A stretch of 64,000 nucleotides of DNA from Cyathus striatus (lineage: Eukaryota > Basidiomycota > Agaricomycetes > Agaricales > Nidulariaceae). The notes under the pieces are model-generated. The model saw only the letters and a list, made by a program, of their open reading frames with translations, was not told the DNA's origin and did no database searches. This document shows positions 1-12,700 of this stretch, in pieces (position 1 is the first letter of the stretch; every line of letters starts with the position of its first letter). A program made the position numbers and the translations under genes. The DNA lies in assembly GCA_025738555.1 (NCBI GenBank), contig JAOVFP010000014.1, forward strand, positions 2,976,001 to 3,040,000. The letters are read 5' to 3'.

Positions 1-157
1 ACATACTAAAGAAATGTTCAGCTCTGTCTTTGAGTTTCTTCAAGACAGGCCCAATGGTTGCCATAAGATTATGCTTCAATGTAAATGAAGCAACTCCAGG
101 TACCATAACAGTACTTGGATCTGCATTAGACATATACAGCCATACTTGCCCCTTAAC
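1..157. other. left edge, no feature recognised
   Basis: CpG-poor sequence leading up to the first solo LTR. The last five bases (153-157, TTAAC) are the left target-site duplication of that LTR. No coding signal was recognised. Confidence 0.5.
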
Positions 158-810
158 TGTCATATCCCATATCACCTACCTCTGGACTCCTATGCCCTTA
201 CTCCACATTTCCTTCTGTTTACTCTGGACTTTGATTATGTTCTTATTATTACATATTGCTTACTGTACATAGATTACTTTCATTTCCTTTCTTTCATCCT
301 ACTGAACTATCCCCTCAGTAAATGTAGTATACATCTCATAGTGAGTCACTTATCATTCTTAAGTGTGCCACTATCAGTTTCACTTTACACTGCCATATGC
401 ACTCACTTCTCTGATGCATTTTATTATGTTTAATTAGTAATAGTCTTCATTCTACATATGCCTACCCTGACTGTACTTCTCCACTGGCCTTTACTTACTC
501 TGAGTCTCTAGTATTTAAGTAGCACTCGATTTGTACTTAGAAATCAGTTTCATATTGAACTATGTCCTCACCCTCTCATCTGACTTGAGTTACACCTCTT
601 GTCTCTTCTGTCTCTCATCTTCTCCAAAGGGCTTGCCCTTACTCTGAAATCTACAACCGAGAATCCCAGGGGCACAGCACATAAGCTGAAGCTGAAGTCC
701 TACCCCCTGAGTTATCATTCTCCACCTTTGTCTATTACTCACCCCTTGTTTCTCCACAGTCACCCTCTCATACTCCACTGCCAAGTCAGGCTAGGGGCAC
801 GGTTGTGACA
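158..810 (-). mobile_element. solo LTR, family LTR-A copy 1
   Basis: Read on the minus strand this 653-bp unit starts TGTCACAACC and ends GGGATATGACA, the TG...CA ends of a retrotransposon long terminal repeat. It is flanked by a perfect 5-bp target-site duplication TTAAC (153-157 and 811-815). It is homologous along its length to 5546-6208 and 50294-50957. No internal retroelement region adjoins it, so it is a solo LTR left by LTR-LTR recombination. Nearly every CG of the 50294 copy reads TG or CA here, so this is an old, deaminated copy. Short ORFs across it are not genes. Confidence 0.9.
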
Positions 811-2105
811 TTAACTGAACCAACAGTAGTGCTTTTGGCAGCACTGTGAAAGTTGGTGGCATTTGGGTGATTCCCAAGTGCATTTCCTCTGAGAATGCCA
901 CCTACTTAGAGTTAGTACATATATATTTATACAAATTATAGGTTTAACTTCTCTCCTTGAAGAGCCTTTGGGGCTAATATTGGTAATATCCAGTGTCAAC
1001 TGTACCTGGCTTACTGGTGGTACAAGGTGGACTAACTGGTGGACTATTCATGATAATATCTACCTCTGCAAACATTGAGTCAGTATAAATACAAATATTA
1101 CTGAAAATCCATACCTTTATCTTTACTAGTCCTGTCTTCTGTATGATTGCTGTTGGACTTGGAAGATATGATGCTGATATCACTCCCTTTCAAGATCTTA
1201 AATACAGTAATACAGTTATAATATTACTGAATTTTTCCCACTCCCATTCTTACTGGTGTGATCTTCTGTATACTTTTTGTCAGACTTGAAAGATGTGATG
1301 CTAATATCACCTACCATCACTGTGTTCTGATTCATTTCCATGACCTGCATTTGATCCATCAGTTGAACCTTCAGTATTTTCTGAAATATAACTTGTGTTA
1401 GTAAATATATATGTAAGCTATCAATTCAAACCTTTATTTCTGCTTTCATTATTGGTTTCATATTCATCTGATTTGTGTTCTTCTTCAACTGTAGAAGATA
1501 TAAATATTTAGATACACATTTTATGCATATAGTTGAATATTTTTTTACTTTTTTTCATATCTGAACAGCACTTACAAGTAACAGTGAAAACTGGAGCTGC
1601 TGGTTGAGATACATCAGAAGATGGACCCCACTTTGGAGGGGCAACAGGAAGGCCACTTTCCTCCAGTACCCTTTCAGCACTAAGTATTATTAGTATGTAA
1701 ATATTGTATAAATATATGTAATATGTATGCAGTAAGGTCAGGTACACCTTCTTCATCTGCAGCAGCATCCTCAGCTCTTTTCTTTTCTGAAGTTTTTCTA
1801 AAAAGTATTAGCAAGGCAGTGAAAGAAAGTTATGAAACCATACCAAGTTTTTCTGCCTTTCTTGCCTTTACAATTTTTTTACTCTGTTTTTCCTGCACAT
1901 TTTCACTCTCCTCATTATCTGTAATAGGTTTGTTGGTCATGGCCTGCTTCTTTGTTGGTGGTTGGGCTGTAAGATCAGCAGCAGAAGTACCACACTTGTG
2001 AGACTCGCTGCAAGTTTCATGTGTGGTAACTGAGAGTGAGGCAGACTCAGTGGGGGTGACACTGGAAGCTTGAGTTGTGGCAGAGCAAGTGGAATGACGA
2101 GCCAT
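811..2105 (-). CDS. possible multi-exon hypothetical gene, low confidence
   Basis: Several minus-strand segments look mildly coding. A first exon could start at the ATG at 2105 with a Ser/Thr-rich then Lys/Glu-rich stretch, followed by short charged segments near 1640-1790, 1440-1500 and 1270-1370 separated by AT-rich putative introns. Splice phases could not be made consistent, and no domain was recognised. The segment at about 1138-1184 is partly repeated at about 1263-1309, so part of the region is a local duplication. It is CpG-poor like its neighbours and may be a decayed transposon ORF rather than a host gene. Confidence 0.2.
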
Positions 2106-2379
2106 TGTGTGTAGATGTCTTAAAATGCTTTGAGATAACAAGATAGTGGTGGTGGTTGAGAAGGAGCAAGGGAGGGGGAGTTGATGCAAACCAACATCTT
2201 AGAAGCCACAAGGTGCACACCAATTTCTCATGATCAAAAAAACTAAAGATATACAGCCTTTCATAGGCTACATTGAACATGGATAAATATATATTAAATG
2301 TGATTGGCTACAATACATGATCATCTAAACTATTTTAAGAAAAACACAGCCTTCTGCCCTCAGCCCATTAGCATGAGAA
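2106..2379. other. intergenic, nothing recognised
   Basis: AT-rich, CpG-poor spacer between the weak minus-strand gene candidate and the G-rich minisatellite. No gene or element ends were seen. Confidence 0.4.
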
Positions 2380-3108
2380 GAGAATGAGTGGGGAGAGGAG
2401 GACAGGGGGGGAAGGAGGACATGAGGAGGTGGAGAGGAGGGGGACATGCACACTCATCCTGGCAAGCAATGAGGGGGGGACACACTCACACATGCACACT
2501 CATCACTTGTGAGATGAGGTGGGGGAGAGGACGACAAGGGGATGGCGGACGCGCAAGGTGGAGAGGGGGACATGCACAGGGATGTGAGGGGGGGATGGTG
2601 TGCTCTTCCTTATCACTTGTGAGACAAGGAGGTGTGGGAGGGGGGGGGAGAAGGCTGGCTTGTCCTCATCATTTGTGAGACAAGGAGGGGAGGAGGGAGG
2701 GATGAGCACTTGTCCTTGTCACTTGTGAGACAAGGAGGAAGGGGAAGAGGGGGGACAGTGCTTCCTCATCATTTGTGAGATGAGGGGAAGGAGGAGGGGG
2801 GGACAAGCACTTGTCCTCATCACTTGTGAGATGAGGAGGAAAGGGAAGAGGGGGGACAGTGCACTAGTCCTTATCACTTGCAAGACAAGGAGGTGTGGGA
2901 GGAGAGAGGGGATGGCTGGCTAGTCTTCATCATTTGTAGGACAAGGAGGGGAAGGAGGAGGGGGGGGACACACATTCATCATTTGCAGGATGAAGTGCAG
3001 AGCTCCTCCTCATCACTTGCAAGATGAGGAGATGTGGGAGGAGAGGGGGGAATAGCTGGCTTGTTCTCATCATTTGCAAGATGAGGGGAAAGAGGAGGGG
3101 GGGACAAG
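2380..3108. repeat. palindromic G-rich minisatellite, part 1
   Basis: About ten units repeat every 50-57 bp. Each has a short inverted repeat, typically CCTCATC or CCTTGTC, a loop of the type acttgtga/atttgcaa, then GATGAGG or GACAAGG, followed by a purine spacer with runs of G. Units are seen near 2494, 2608, 2664, 2713, 2764, 2815, 2868, 2924, 3006 and 3065. The two arm versions are what CCTCGTC/GACGAGG would become if each CpG decayed to TG or CA. ORFs across it are low-complexity artefacts. A solo LTR at 3109 interrupts the array. Confidence 0.8.
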
Positions 3109-3637
3109 TGTTACGATTTTTCTTTATTTTACTTTGTTTACAATTAGTTTACTTTGACATGTTTGGCACAACCATCGATGCCAAACACCTTTACTTTTAC
3201 ACAGCTTTATTTATACTTTTGACTCATAATGACTATGTGTAAGTCATTACTTATTTATATTACTTTCTCATACTTTTACTTCTTTCTGACTCAACTCGAG
3301 TCATTTGTACTATACTTATTTATTTTTCACACTTCTTCTACTGCGCCTTATTAATGCGCAGTCTTTACATATTTTCTTTGACTCATACTTTATCTATTAT
3401 TAGTACAAACTAGTTAGTATTTAAACAGTAGGGACTTGGTCTGTAGAGACTAAGCTTCAGCTTAAAGAATACTACTTGATTCTTACTCGACTTCGAACAC
3501 TTAAGTTTTCAACTTAAGCTTCTTGTCTTGTAAAGAGAACTACTTCGAAACTGATTTAACTTGTTCTTCGGATCAGTTAAGTCACGTGACTTTTGACTTG
3601 TATGATTATATTCTTCGGAATATCAATAATCGTAACA
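3109..3637. mobile_element. solo LTR, family LTR-B
   Basis: This 529-bp insertion has inverted ends TGTTACGATT...AATCGTAACA and a perfect 5-bp target-site duplication ACAAG (3104-3108 and 3638-3642). It is AT-rich with no coding region and sits inside the G-rich minisatellite, which resumes at 3638. TG...CA ends plus a 5-bp duplication are the hallmark of an LTR. No second copy was found in the window. Confidence 0.9.
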
Positions 3638-3930
3638 ACAAGTACTCATCCATGTCACTTGCAAGATGAGGTGGCATGGGAGGAGGGGGGGAATGACATG
3701 CACATCCTTGTCATTTGCAAGATGAGGAGGAAGGGGGGGGATGGCATGCATGTCCTTGTCATTTGTGAGACAAGGAGGAGGAGGAGCAGGGGGATGGAGC
3801 AGGTGGGAGAGAGGATGACAAGGGGACAACAGGGGGGATGGAGGACATTTGAGGTGGAGAGGAGGGGGACATGCAAGTGTTTGCCCTGGCAAGCAACAAG
3901 GGGGGACACTATCACATCCCATTCTATTCC
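3638..3930. repeat. palindromic G-rich minisatellite, part 2
   Basis: The array of part 1 continues right of the inserted LTR, with hairpin cores near 3649, 3702 and 3750 and the same G-rich spacers. Before the LTR arrived, parts 1 and 2 were one array. Confidence 0.75.
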
Positions 3931-4520
3931 ACTAGGGACAAGAACTTCAGAGGAGATAGTCTAAGTAGTGGAGTAACTTGTAACACATTAATAGGGTGTG
4001 TGGATGTAGTGAACAAGTACAGGAGTAGTGGAACATTGGCTTCAACTTGTGTGTTGTGCCCCTTGGACTTTCAGTTCCATATTTAGAACAAAGCAGAGTA
4101 AGTGGCAAAATAGTGGAGTTGGCTCAAGGCCCAAGTGGGAGAAAGGGTGTAAACATAGTTGATTTGAAACTGAAGTCTATCTACATTACAGGAGTAGTTT
4201 ATATAGTAAACTACTTTGTCTGAATGTGTACAGAGTAATGCCATGGGTATGTGGCATCCTAGGGGTAAGTAAACTCCATGAAATGTAGACCATAGTAAAA
4301 CTAGTAGTATGCCTCTAGATTATAGTCATAGGAGAAATGGCTGTGGCCAGAGAACAAGGTAGTAATATTAAAGGGAAGGAACAAGTAAACAGTTACAAGT
4401 AAACATTAGTAAGGAGAGTTTGATATATAATAAGTATACATAGTCCAGAGGAAACATACTAAAAGCAGAGTAGACCTGGAGTTGACTTCAATGGTTCAGG
4501 GATTGTCATGGATATGACAG
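3931..4520. other. intergenic, nothing recognised
   Basis: AT-rich, CpG-poor sequence with scattered short duplications. No reading frame, splice pattern or element end stood out. Confidence 0.4.
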
Positions 4521-4660
4521 ACACATGCATGAACACACACTTGTCATTTGCGAGACAAGCGGCCAAGGTGGCAGAGAGATGCCATTACCCTCATCACTTG
4601 TGAGATGAGACAGCAGGAGGAGATGAGGGGGAGCTGTCACTTGTGAGATGAGAACAAGGG
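4521..4660. repeat. outlying units of the palindromic minisatellite
   Basis: Three more hairpin cores of the 2380-3930 type lie near 4538, 4588 and 4635. The first still reads TTGCGAG, keeping a CpG that other units show as TG or CA. The units are separated from the main array by about 600 bp. Confidence 0.65.
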
Positions 4661-5036
4661 AGGGAAGAGAGGCATACCTTTAGATTGTATGCATGCTCAT
4701 GCATGTGCAGCCATTCACACCACAGCACCTATCTCATATGTTGTCATTTAAGATTAAGTTAATCTAAGGTGCTAACAGGAATCAACTTTGTTCATGTTAC
4801 AACACCTGAATGTCAGGAAATATTTAGCAAGGATATTCTTGGGAATTTGTTAGATAGTCTTGTACAGCAAGAGCTGTATGAATTGTATGACATTTGATGT
4901 GAAGGGTATTGTACAGCAAAGGCTGTATACAATGTCAAGTATAATGAAAGGGGTATAGTACACACTATAGACCTAATGTTATTTATAATGTGTATATTGT
5001 ATAGATCAATGTTCAACTTGCTTAGAACTTGACCTA
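4661..5036. other. intergenic, nothing recognised
   Basis: AT-rich sequence with two near-copies of a short stretch around tgtacagcaa(g/a)agctgtat (4861-4935). No gene recognised. Confidence 0.35.
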
Positions 5037-5215
5037 TGATCTGCTTCTTATTCTGTTACTGTTACTCTGGCTGTGACTGTGACTGTGACTGATCTGTTTA
5101 CTGTTGCTGATACTGACTGGACTGTACTGATACTAATACTGTTGCTGTTACTGTTACTGGCTGTGTTGTACTGATAAAACTGTGCTAATAATACTAGCTA
5201 ATTACTGACAATGGG
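5037..5215. repeat. low-complexity CTG/ACT-rich tract
   Basis: Degenerate simple repeat built from tgttact, ctgtgactg and gatactg words on the plus strand. No coding interpretation is supported. Confidence 0.65.
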
Positions 5216-5516
5216 GTGAGACTACTGGGAGGTGGATAGCTATCTATCTACTGCCAAACTGCCCTCCTTATATACCTTTTCCCAACCTGCTTAGTAATCC
5301 AATTCCCACTCTACAGTCCTACATTGTTCTCCAAAACAAGTAGTGTGCAAGTGTAGATTTTAGATCTGAGGCTGTAAATGTTGAACCAGATTGTGTATAC
5401 TACACCACTAAATAAGTCCATCATGTTATAAAGTTGCATTTCAGTAGTATACAGCATAGAGAGTATATATACAAAATTTCAAGGTGGTCTGCACAGGGCT
5501 TAATGTGCTACATTCT

Positions 5517-5545
5517 AATTAATGTGAGAACAGCTCACATTAATT
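5517..5545. repeat. perfect 12-bp-arm hairpin beside an LTR
   Basis: The arm aattaatgtgag (5517-5528) and its exact complement ctcacattaatt (5534-5545) surround a 5-base loop aacag. The right arm ends at the base before LTR-A copy 2. Confidence 0.75.
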
Positions 5546-6208
5546 TGTCATGACTGTGCCCCTAGCCTGACTTGGCAGCAGAGTACAAGGGGGTGAATGT
5601 GGAGAAGTGAGGGGTGAGCAAGAGGCAAAAGCAGAGAATGATAACTCAGGGGGTAGGACTTTGGCTTCAGCCTATGTGCTGCACCCTTGGGATTCCCAGT
5701 CCTAAATTTCAGAGTAAGGGCAAGCCCTTCTGGAAGGACAGGAGACAAGATAGACAAGAGGTGGAACTCAAGTCAGACAAGAGGGTGAGAACGTAGTTAA
5801 TATGAAACTAAAGTTTAAGTAAAAATCAAGTGGTACTTAAATACTAGAGACTTGGAGTAAGTAAAGGCCACTGGCCTAGGCAAGCAGAGAAGTACAGTTA
5901 GGGTAGTCATACATAGAATGAAGACTATAACTAATAAAAGATAATAAAATGCATCAGAGAAGGGAGTGCATATGGCAGTGTAAAGTGAAACAGATAGTGG
6001 CACACTTAAGAATGATAAGTGACTCATTATGAGATGTATACTACATTACTGAGGGAATAGCTCAGTAGAAAGAAAGAAAGGAAAAGAGAGTAATCTATGT
6101 ACAGTAATCAATAGGTAATAATAAGAACATAATCAAGATTAGGAGTAACAGAGGGAAATGTGGAGTAAGGGACTAGGAGTCTGGAGGTAGGCAATATGGG
6201 ATATGTCA
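5546..6208 (+). mobile_element. LTR, family LTR-A copy 2
   Basis: This 663-bp copy runs from TGTCATGACTG to GGATATGTCA and aligns throughout with the copies at 158-810 and 50294-50957. The flanks do not match as a target-site duplication (taatt on the left, ttttt on the right), so it may come from recombination between two insertions or have decayed flanks. It is in opposite orientation to copy 1, so the two do not bound one full-length element. Almost all CpGs present in the 50294 copy are TG or CA here. Confidence 0.85.
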
Positions 6209-6788
6209 TTTTTTGTGGGAAAAATGCATGATTGTCATCACTTTTGGTGACCATGTGTATGTAAAACCAAAGCCCAATGTTAAATTAAGCTGAATAGAAA
6301 TAATTATGTGACAATTCATTATAATGAAAATACCGGAAACATAAGTACATTAACTATGCCTCATTAGAATAATCTTATGCATTTTTTATACTAAGCCAAC
6401 AATACATTGATACAAGAATCAATAATTGTGGCTAAATAATTGTGAAATATATCTAACTGAGCACATCTAGATATATGTTTATACTAATTATGATAATTGG
6501 TACTAACTAGCATAAATTATGGATCTCAGTTTTTCCTGATGTTATATTGTCTCTAATGTGTTAGCTAATTAGTTCATCAGTATAACATGTAATCAGTTAC
6601 AATTATAAGTGCAGTTCGATGTAGTTTTCTAACATATGACTTGATGTGCATCTCACTTACCATACTACTGTTACATATAAAATTGCTATGTAATACATAA
6701 CAATATCAAAAATCAGATGAAACAATTAGGTGTATGGTGAACAGAATTTTTACATGAAAGTACAAAATTGTAACACAAATTTAAGTAC
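6209..6788. other. AT-rich intergenic region 3' of the NACHT-WD40 gene
   Basis: Very AT-rich and CpG-free DNA between LTR-A copy 2 and the stop codon of the minus-strand NLR-like gene. It probably holds the gene's 3' UTR. No separate gene was seen. Confidence 0.5.
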
Positions 6789-9700
6789 TTAGCTGTAATG
6801 TTGTACCAGAATATAGACAAAAAATGAGACAACCAGCATTATAATAATGTGAAAAATGAAAACAATATCAATATATTTCTGCTTTTCCTCTACTGTGGGA
6901 GGAGGATTTAGATCTTTTGGAAGTGTTGGAGAACCAGTTTTACATTGAGCCCAGTCATGTCCATAAACAAAATGTGTTAAATCAACTTGACAAATTTTGT
7001 AATTTGGCAATATTTGAATGGTTTCAAGACCACATAAATATTTTCTATGATGTACAGGAACCCAAAATAGTTTATTGTGACTGTTATCTTTTACCCACCC
7101 ATCTGAAAAATGTGATGTGAATATTTCTGTGCCTCCAAGTGATTTAAATTTTCTGAAGTGATCTGAAGTGGAGTTTATATTCCACACTCTGAGAGTTTCA
7201 TCAGCTGAGCCAGACACCACTTGTGTTCCATCAGGAGAAAATGCCACTGATGTCACATAATCACTGTGGCCTTTAAATGGTTCAGCAATTGTTTTTCCAC
7301 TCTCCACATTCCACACTCTGACAGTTTTATCATCTGAACCAGACACCACTTGTGTTCCATCAGGAAAAAATGCCACTGATCTCACCCAATAACTATGTCC
7401 TTTAAATGATTCAGCAGTTGTTTTTCCACTCTCCACATTCCACACTCTGACAGTTTTATCATCTGAACCAGACACCACTTGTGTTCCATCAGGAGAAAAT
7501 GCAACTGATCTCACCCAACCACTGTGGCCTTCAAATGGTCCAGCAACTGTTTCTCCACTCTCCACATTCCACACTCTGACAGTTTTATCATCTGAACCAG
7601 ACACCACTTGTGTTCCATCAAGAGAAAATGCAACTGATCTCACATAATCACCATGGCCTTCAAATAGTCTACCAATGGTTTTTCCACTCTCCACATTCCA
7701 CACTCTGACAGTTTTATCAGCTGAGCCAGACACTACTTGTGTTCCATCAGGAGAAAATGCAACTGATCTCACCCAACAACTGTGGCCTTCAAATGGTCCA
7801 GCAATTGTTTCTCCACTCTCCACATTCCACACTCTGACAGTTTTATCATGTGAGCCAGACACCACTTGTGTTCCATCAGGAGAAAATGCAACTGATGTCA
7901 CATAATCACTGTGGCCTTCAAATGGTCCAGCAATAGTTTTTCCACTCTTCACATGCCACACTCTGACAGTTTTATCAGCTGATCCAGACACCACTTGTGT
8001 TCCATCAGGAGAAAATGCCACTGATCTCACTGAATTACTGTGGCCTTTAAATGGTTCAGCAATTGTTTCTCCACTCTCCACATTCCACACTCTGATAGTT
8101 TTATCATCTGAACCAGACACCACTTGTGTTCCATCAGGAGAAAATGCCACTGATGTCACCCAACCACTGTGGCCTTTAAATGGTCCAGCAATTGTTTTTT
8201 CACTCTCCACATTCCACACTCTGACAGTTTTATCATGTGAGCCAGATACCACTTGTGTTCCATCAGGAGAAAATGCCACTGACCTCACCCAATGACTATG
8301 ACCTTTAAATGGTTCAGCAATTGTTTTTCCACTCTCCACATTCCACACTCTGACACTTTTATCAGTTGAGCCAGACACCACTTGTGTTCCATCAGGAGAA
8401 AATGCAACTGATCTCACCCAACCGCTGTGGCCTTCAAATGGTCCAGCAATGGTTTTTCCACTCTCCACATTCCACACTCTGACAGTTTTATCATGTGAGC
8501 CAGACACCACTTGTGTTCCATCAGGAGAAAATGCCACTGATGTCACATAATTACTGTGGCCTTCAAATGGTCCAGCAATTGTTTCTCCACCCTCCACATT
8601 CCACACTCTGACAGTTTTATCATGTGAACCAGACACCACTTGTGTTCCATAAGGAGAAAATGCCACTGATGTCACCCAACCACTGTGGCCTTCAAATGGT
8701 CCAGCAATTGTTTTTCCACTCTCCACATTCCACACTCTGACAGTTTTATCATGTGATCCAGACACCACTTGTGTTCCATCATGAGAAAATACCACTGATC
8801 TCACCCAATGACTATGGCCTTTAAATGGTTCAGCAATTGTTTTTCCACTCTCCACATTCCACACTCTGACAGTTTTATCAGCTGAGCCAGACACCACTTG
8901 TGTTCCATTAGGAGAAAATGCAACTGATGTCACCTGATGACTGTGGCCTTCAAATGGTCCAGCAATTGTTTTTCCACTCTCTACATTCCACACTCTGACA
9001 GTTTTATCATGTGAGCCAGACACCACTTGTGTTCCATCAGGAGAAAATGCCACTGATGTCACCTGATGACTGTGATCTTCAAATGGTTCAGCAATTGTTT
9101 CTCCACTCTCCACATTCCACACTCTGACAGTTTCATCATGTGAGCCAGACACAACTTGTGTTCCATCAGGAGAAAATGCCACTGATGTCACCCAACTACT
9201 GTGGCCTTCAAATGGTCCAGCAATTGTTCCTCCACTCTCCACATTCCACACTCTGACAGATTTATCATCTGAACCAGACACCACTTGTGTTCCATCAGCA
9301 GAAAATGCAACTGATCTCACCCAACAACTGTGGCCTTCAAATGGTCCAGCAATTGTTTCTCCACTCTTCACATTCCACACTCTGACAGTTTTATCAGTTG
9401 AGCCAGACACCACTTGTGTTCCATCAGGAGAAAATGCCACTGATGTCACCCAACTACTGTGGCCTTCAAATGGTCCAGCAATTGTTTTTCCACTCTCCAC
9501 ATTCCACACTCTGACAGTTTTATCATGTGAGCCAGACACCACTTGTGTTCCATCAGGAGAAAATGCCACTGATCTTACCCAATGACTATGGCCTTTAAAT
9601 GGTTCAACAATTGTTTTTTCACTCTCCACATTCCACACTCTAACAGTTTTATCATGTGAGCCAGACACCACTTGTGTTCCATCAGGAGAAAATGCAACTG

Positions 9701-12700
9701 ATGTCACCTGATGACTGTGGCCTCCAAATGGTCCAGCAATGATTTCTCCACTCTCCACATTCCATACCCTTACAGTTTTATCATGTGAACCAGACACCAC
9801 TTGTGTTCCATCAGGAGAAAATGCCACTGATGTCACCTGATAACTGTGGTTTTCAAATGGTTCAGCAATTTTTTTTACACTCTCCACATTCCACACTCTG
9901 ACAGTTTTATCAGCTGAGCCAGACACCACTTGTGTTCCATCAGGAGAAAATGCCACTGATGTCACATAATTATTGTGGCCTTCAAATGGTCCAGCAATTG
10001 TTTCTCCACCCTCCACATTCCACACTCTGACAGTTTTATCAGCTGAGCCAGACACCACTTGTGTTCCATCAGGAGAAAATGCAACTGATGTCACCCAACC
10101 ACTGTGGCCTTCAAATGGTCCAGCAATAGTTTTTCCACTCTCCACATTCCACACTCTGACAGTTTTATCATGTGAGCCAGACACCACTTGTGTTCCATCA
10201 GGAGAAAATGCCACTGATGTCACCCAACCACTGTGGCCTTCAAATGGTCCAGCAATTGTTCCTCCACTCTCCATATTCCAGACTCTGACAGTTTTATCAT
10301 CTGAACCAGACACCACTTGCGTTCCATCAGGAGAAAATGCCACTGATCTCACCCAATCACTGTGGCCTTCAAATGGTTCAGCAATTGTTTTTTCACTCTC
10401 CACATTCCACACTCTGACAGTTTTATCATGTGAGCCAGACACCACTTGTGTTCCATCAGGAGAAAATGCCACTGATGTCACATAATCACTGTGGCCTTCA
10501 AATGGTCCAGCAATTGTTTTTCCACTCTCCACATTCCACACTCTGACAGATTTATCATCTGAACCAGACACCACTTGTGTTCCATAAGGAGAAAATGCCA
10601 CTGATGTCACCCAACTACTGTGGCCTTTAAATGGTCCAGCAATTGTTTTTCCACTCTCCACATTCCACACTCTGACAGTTTTATCAGCTGATCCCGACAC
10701 CACTTGTGTTCCATCAGGAGAAAATGCCACTGATCTCACCCAATGACTATGGCCTTTAAATGGTTCAGCAATTGTTTTTCCACTCTCCACATTCCACACT
10801 CTGACAGTTTTATCATGTGATCCAGACACCACTTGTGTTCCATCAGGAGAGAATGCCACTGATCTCACTTCATAACTGTAGCCTTCAAATGGTCTAGCAA
10901 TGATTTTTCCACTCTCCACATTCCACACTCTGACAGTTCCATCATCTGAGCCAAATACAATATCTCTTCCACTAGAAGAATATGCAATACTAGTCACAGA
11001 TGATTCTGTGTAGTGTACTGAATACATTCTTTGGTTCCAGACTCTGTCCCTCCCTTTTCTAATTGAAAGTACATTTCCAAAGAAAGGTGAGTAATGTTTT
11101 GCAATCAAAGAATTTTCAGGTGCAAATGATAACACTGATATATATATATGTGAAATGCTTCTTTTTATTGCAATGTAGAAGTTTGTAACAAGATTGATAC
11201 TATCTTCAATGAAATTAAGTTGATTCAAATTTATCTAAACAGATTTTAGCATTTCATTTGGTTAAAATAGTTTATAATATACCTTTGTACAAGATGTTAG
11301 TCTTTTCATCATTTCATGTGCTGTATGTATCTCATTTAAGTAACTCATGACCTCTAACCAGTATAGGAACTTGCAATATAAGAACACATTTAATTCTTTT
11401 ATTATAAATATATGATCAAATACTTCATTTTCAATAATGTCAATATAATGCATGTTCCAATATTTGCAACAGTATTGAAGATGTGTAGGTATATGCTGGT
11501 TTGTTATTTGTGATAAGTTTTCAATGTCCTCTTTTGCTATATATGATGATTTGATTTTGCAAATGTTAAATTTAAGTTTACTATTGAGAATTTTGAAAAC
11601 CATTTTGGTCATTCTTACTACATGTTCATTTCTTATAATTTCCCACATTACATTATTTAATCCCCCTGCTAAAAATTCAATAAATGATAAATGATAGAAT
11701 GTTACATTGTTATCATTTATTGAAATGACAGGTTGAAGATAATGTAATATTCTTTGAACTTCACTTGCAATGTCATCCTCATTACCACTAACATCTAAGA
11801 AATGTGGAATGTCTTCTTTTCTCAATTGTGATTTTGCAATTAATACTGTTGCCAATACTTGTCTCACAATTTCCTTTCTAACTTCATTCCATTTTCCAAA
11901 AGAACCTTGAAGTATTTTGTAATATAGAACATCAGATCCATTCTCTATCTGTCCAGATAGGACTTGTTCAAGCCTTACAGTTGGTGAAGGTTGTTCATCA
12001 TTTTCTGAATTCATGGTAATGTACTTGACTGCAGTAGATGCCCAGATAAACAATCCACCAGCTTTTTTGCACATCATTTGTAATGTATCCTCTATTGAAT
12101 GAAGTTGCAATTCACTTTGGTGATTTTCAAAGCTTTTCTTGAGAAAGAAATATATGTCTTGATTTATTTCTGAGTCAAGCTGGGAATTAGTTTCCAATCT
12201 GATAATCTTGCAAAAAATTTCATTCTCAATAGCACCTGGTAGAGAACCAGGCCTTCCAGTTAAGATAAGCTTATAGTGCTTAGGAAGCCCAATCCAATTT
12301 TGTAAAGTTTTTTTCAAAGATGCTAACAGTTCAGATGATTTGCATTCATCTAGTGCATCAATAATAAATGCAGGTGGATCATTTTTCAAATGTTCATGGC
12401 AGGTATTCAGTGGGTCAGCAAGTAGATGTTTGAATTGCCATTCAATTCCCATAAGTTGAAAGTTGTTATCAAGATGTTCTCCAATCTTTTCTCTCAAAAA
12501 AGAATACTTTGACTTGGATGCTAAATCTGCAGCTATTTTTTTCCAAACTACAGTAGCATCACCTAAAGTGCTATCATCCCTCTTAAAGAAATGGCAGCCA
12601 CCCAGTCTCTTCCAGTTCTTTGAGTTTAGGGTTTCAACCAAAGTAGAAGCTATTGCAGATTTTCCTGAGCCAGGACCACCAGTAATCCACATAATGTTTG

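Noticed and set aside
2388..2709. ORFs in the G-rich region on both strands
   Set aside because: Low-complexity translations of the minisatellite without start context or domains.
2380..4660. CRISPR-like array (short palindromic repeats with spacers)
   Set aside because: Spacers are degenerate G-rich repeats, the repeats vary, and the genome is fungal.
158..6208. A full-length LTR retrotransposon between the two LTR-A copies at the left
   Set aside because: The copies are in opposite orientation, and copy 1 has its own target-site duplication.
6917..10485. Plus-strand ORFs antisense to the WD40 array (67, 76 and 170 codons)
   Set aside because: Shadows of the 129-bp repeat; the sense strand has a complete gene and the antisense peptides only repeat one segment.
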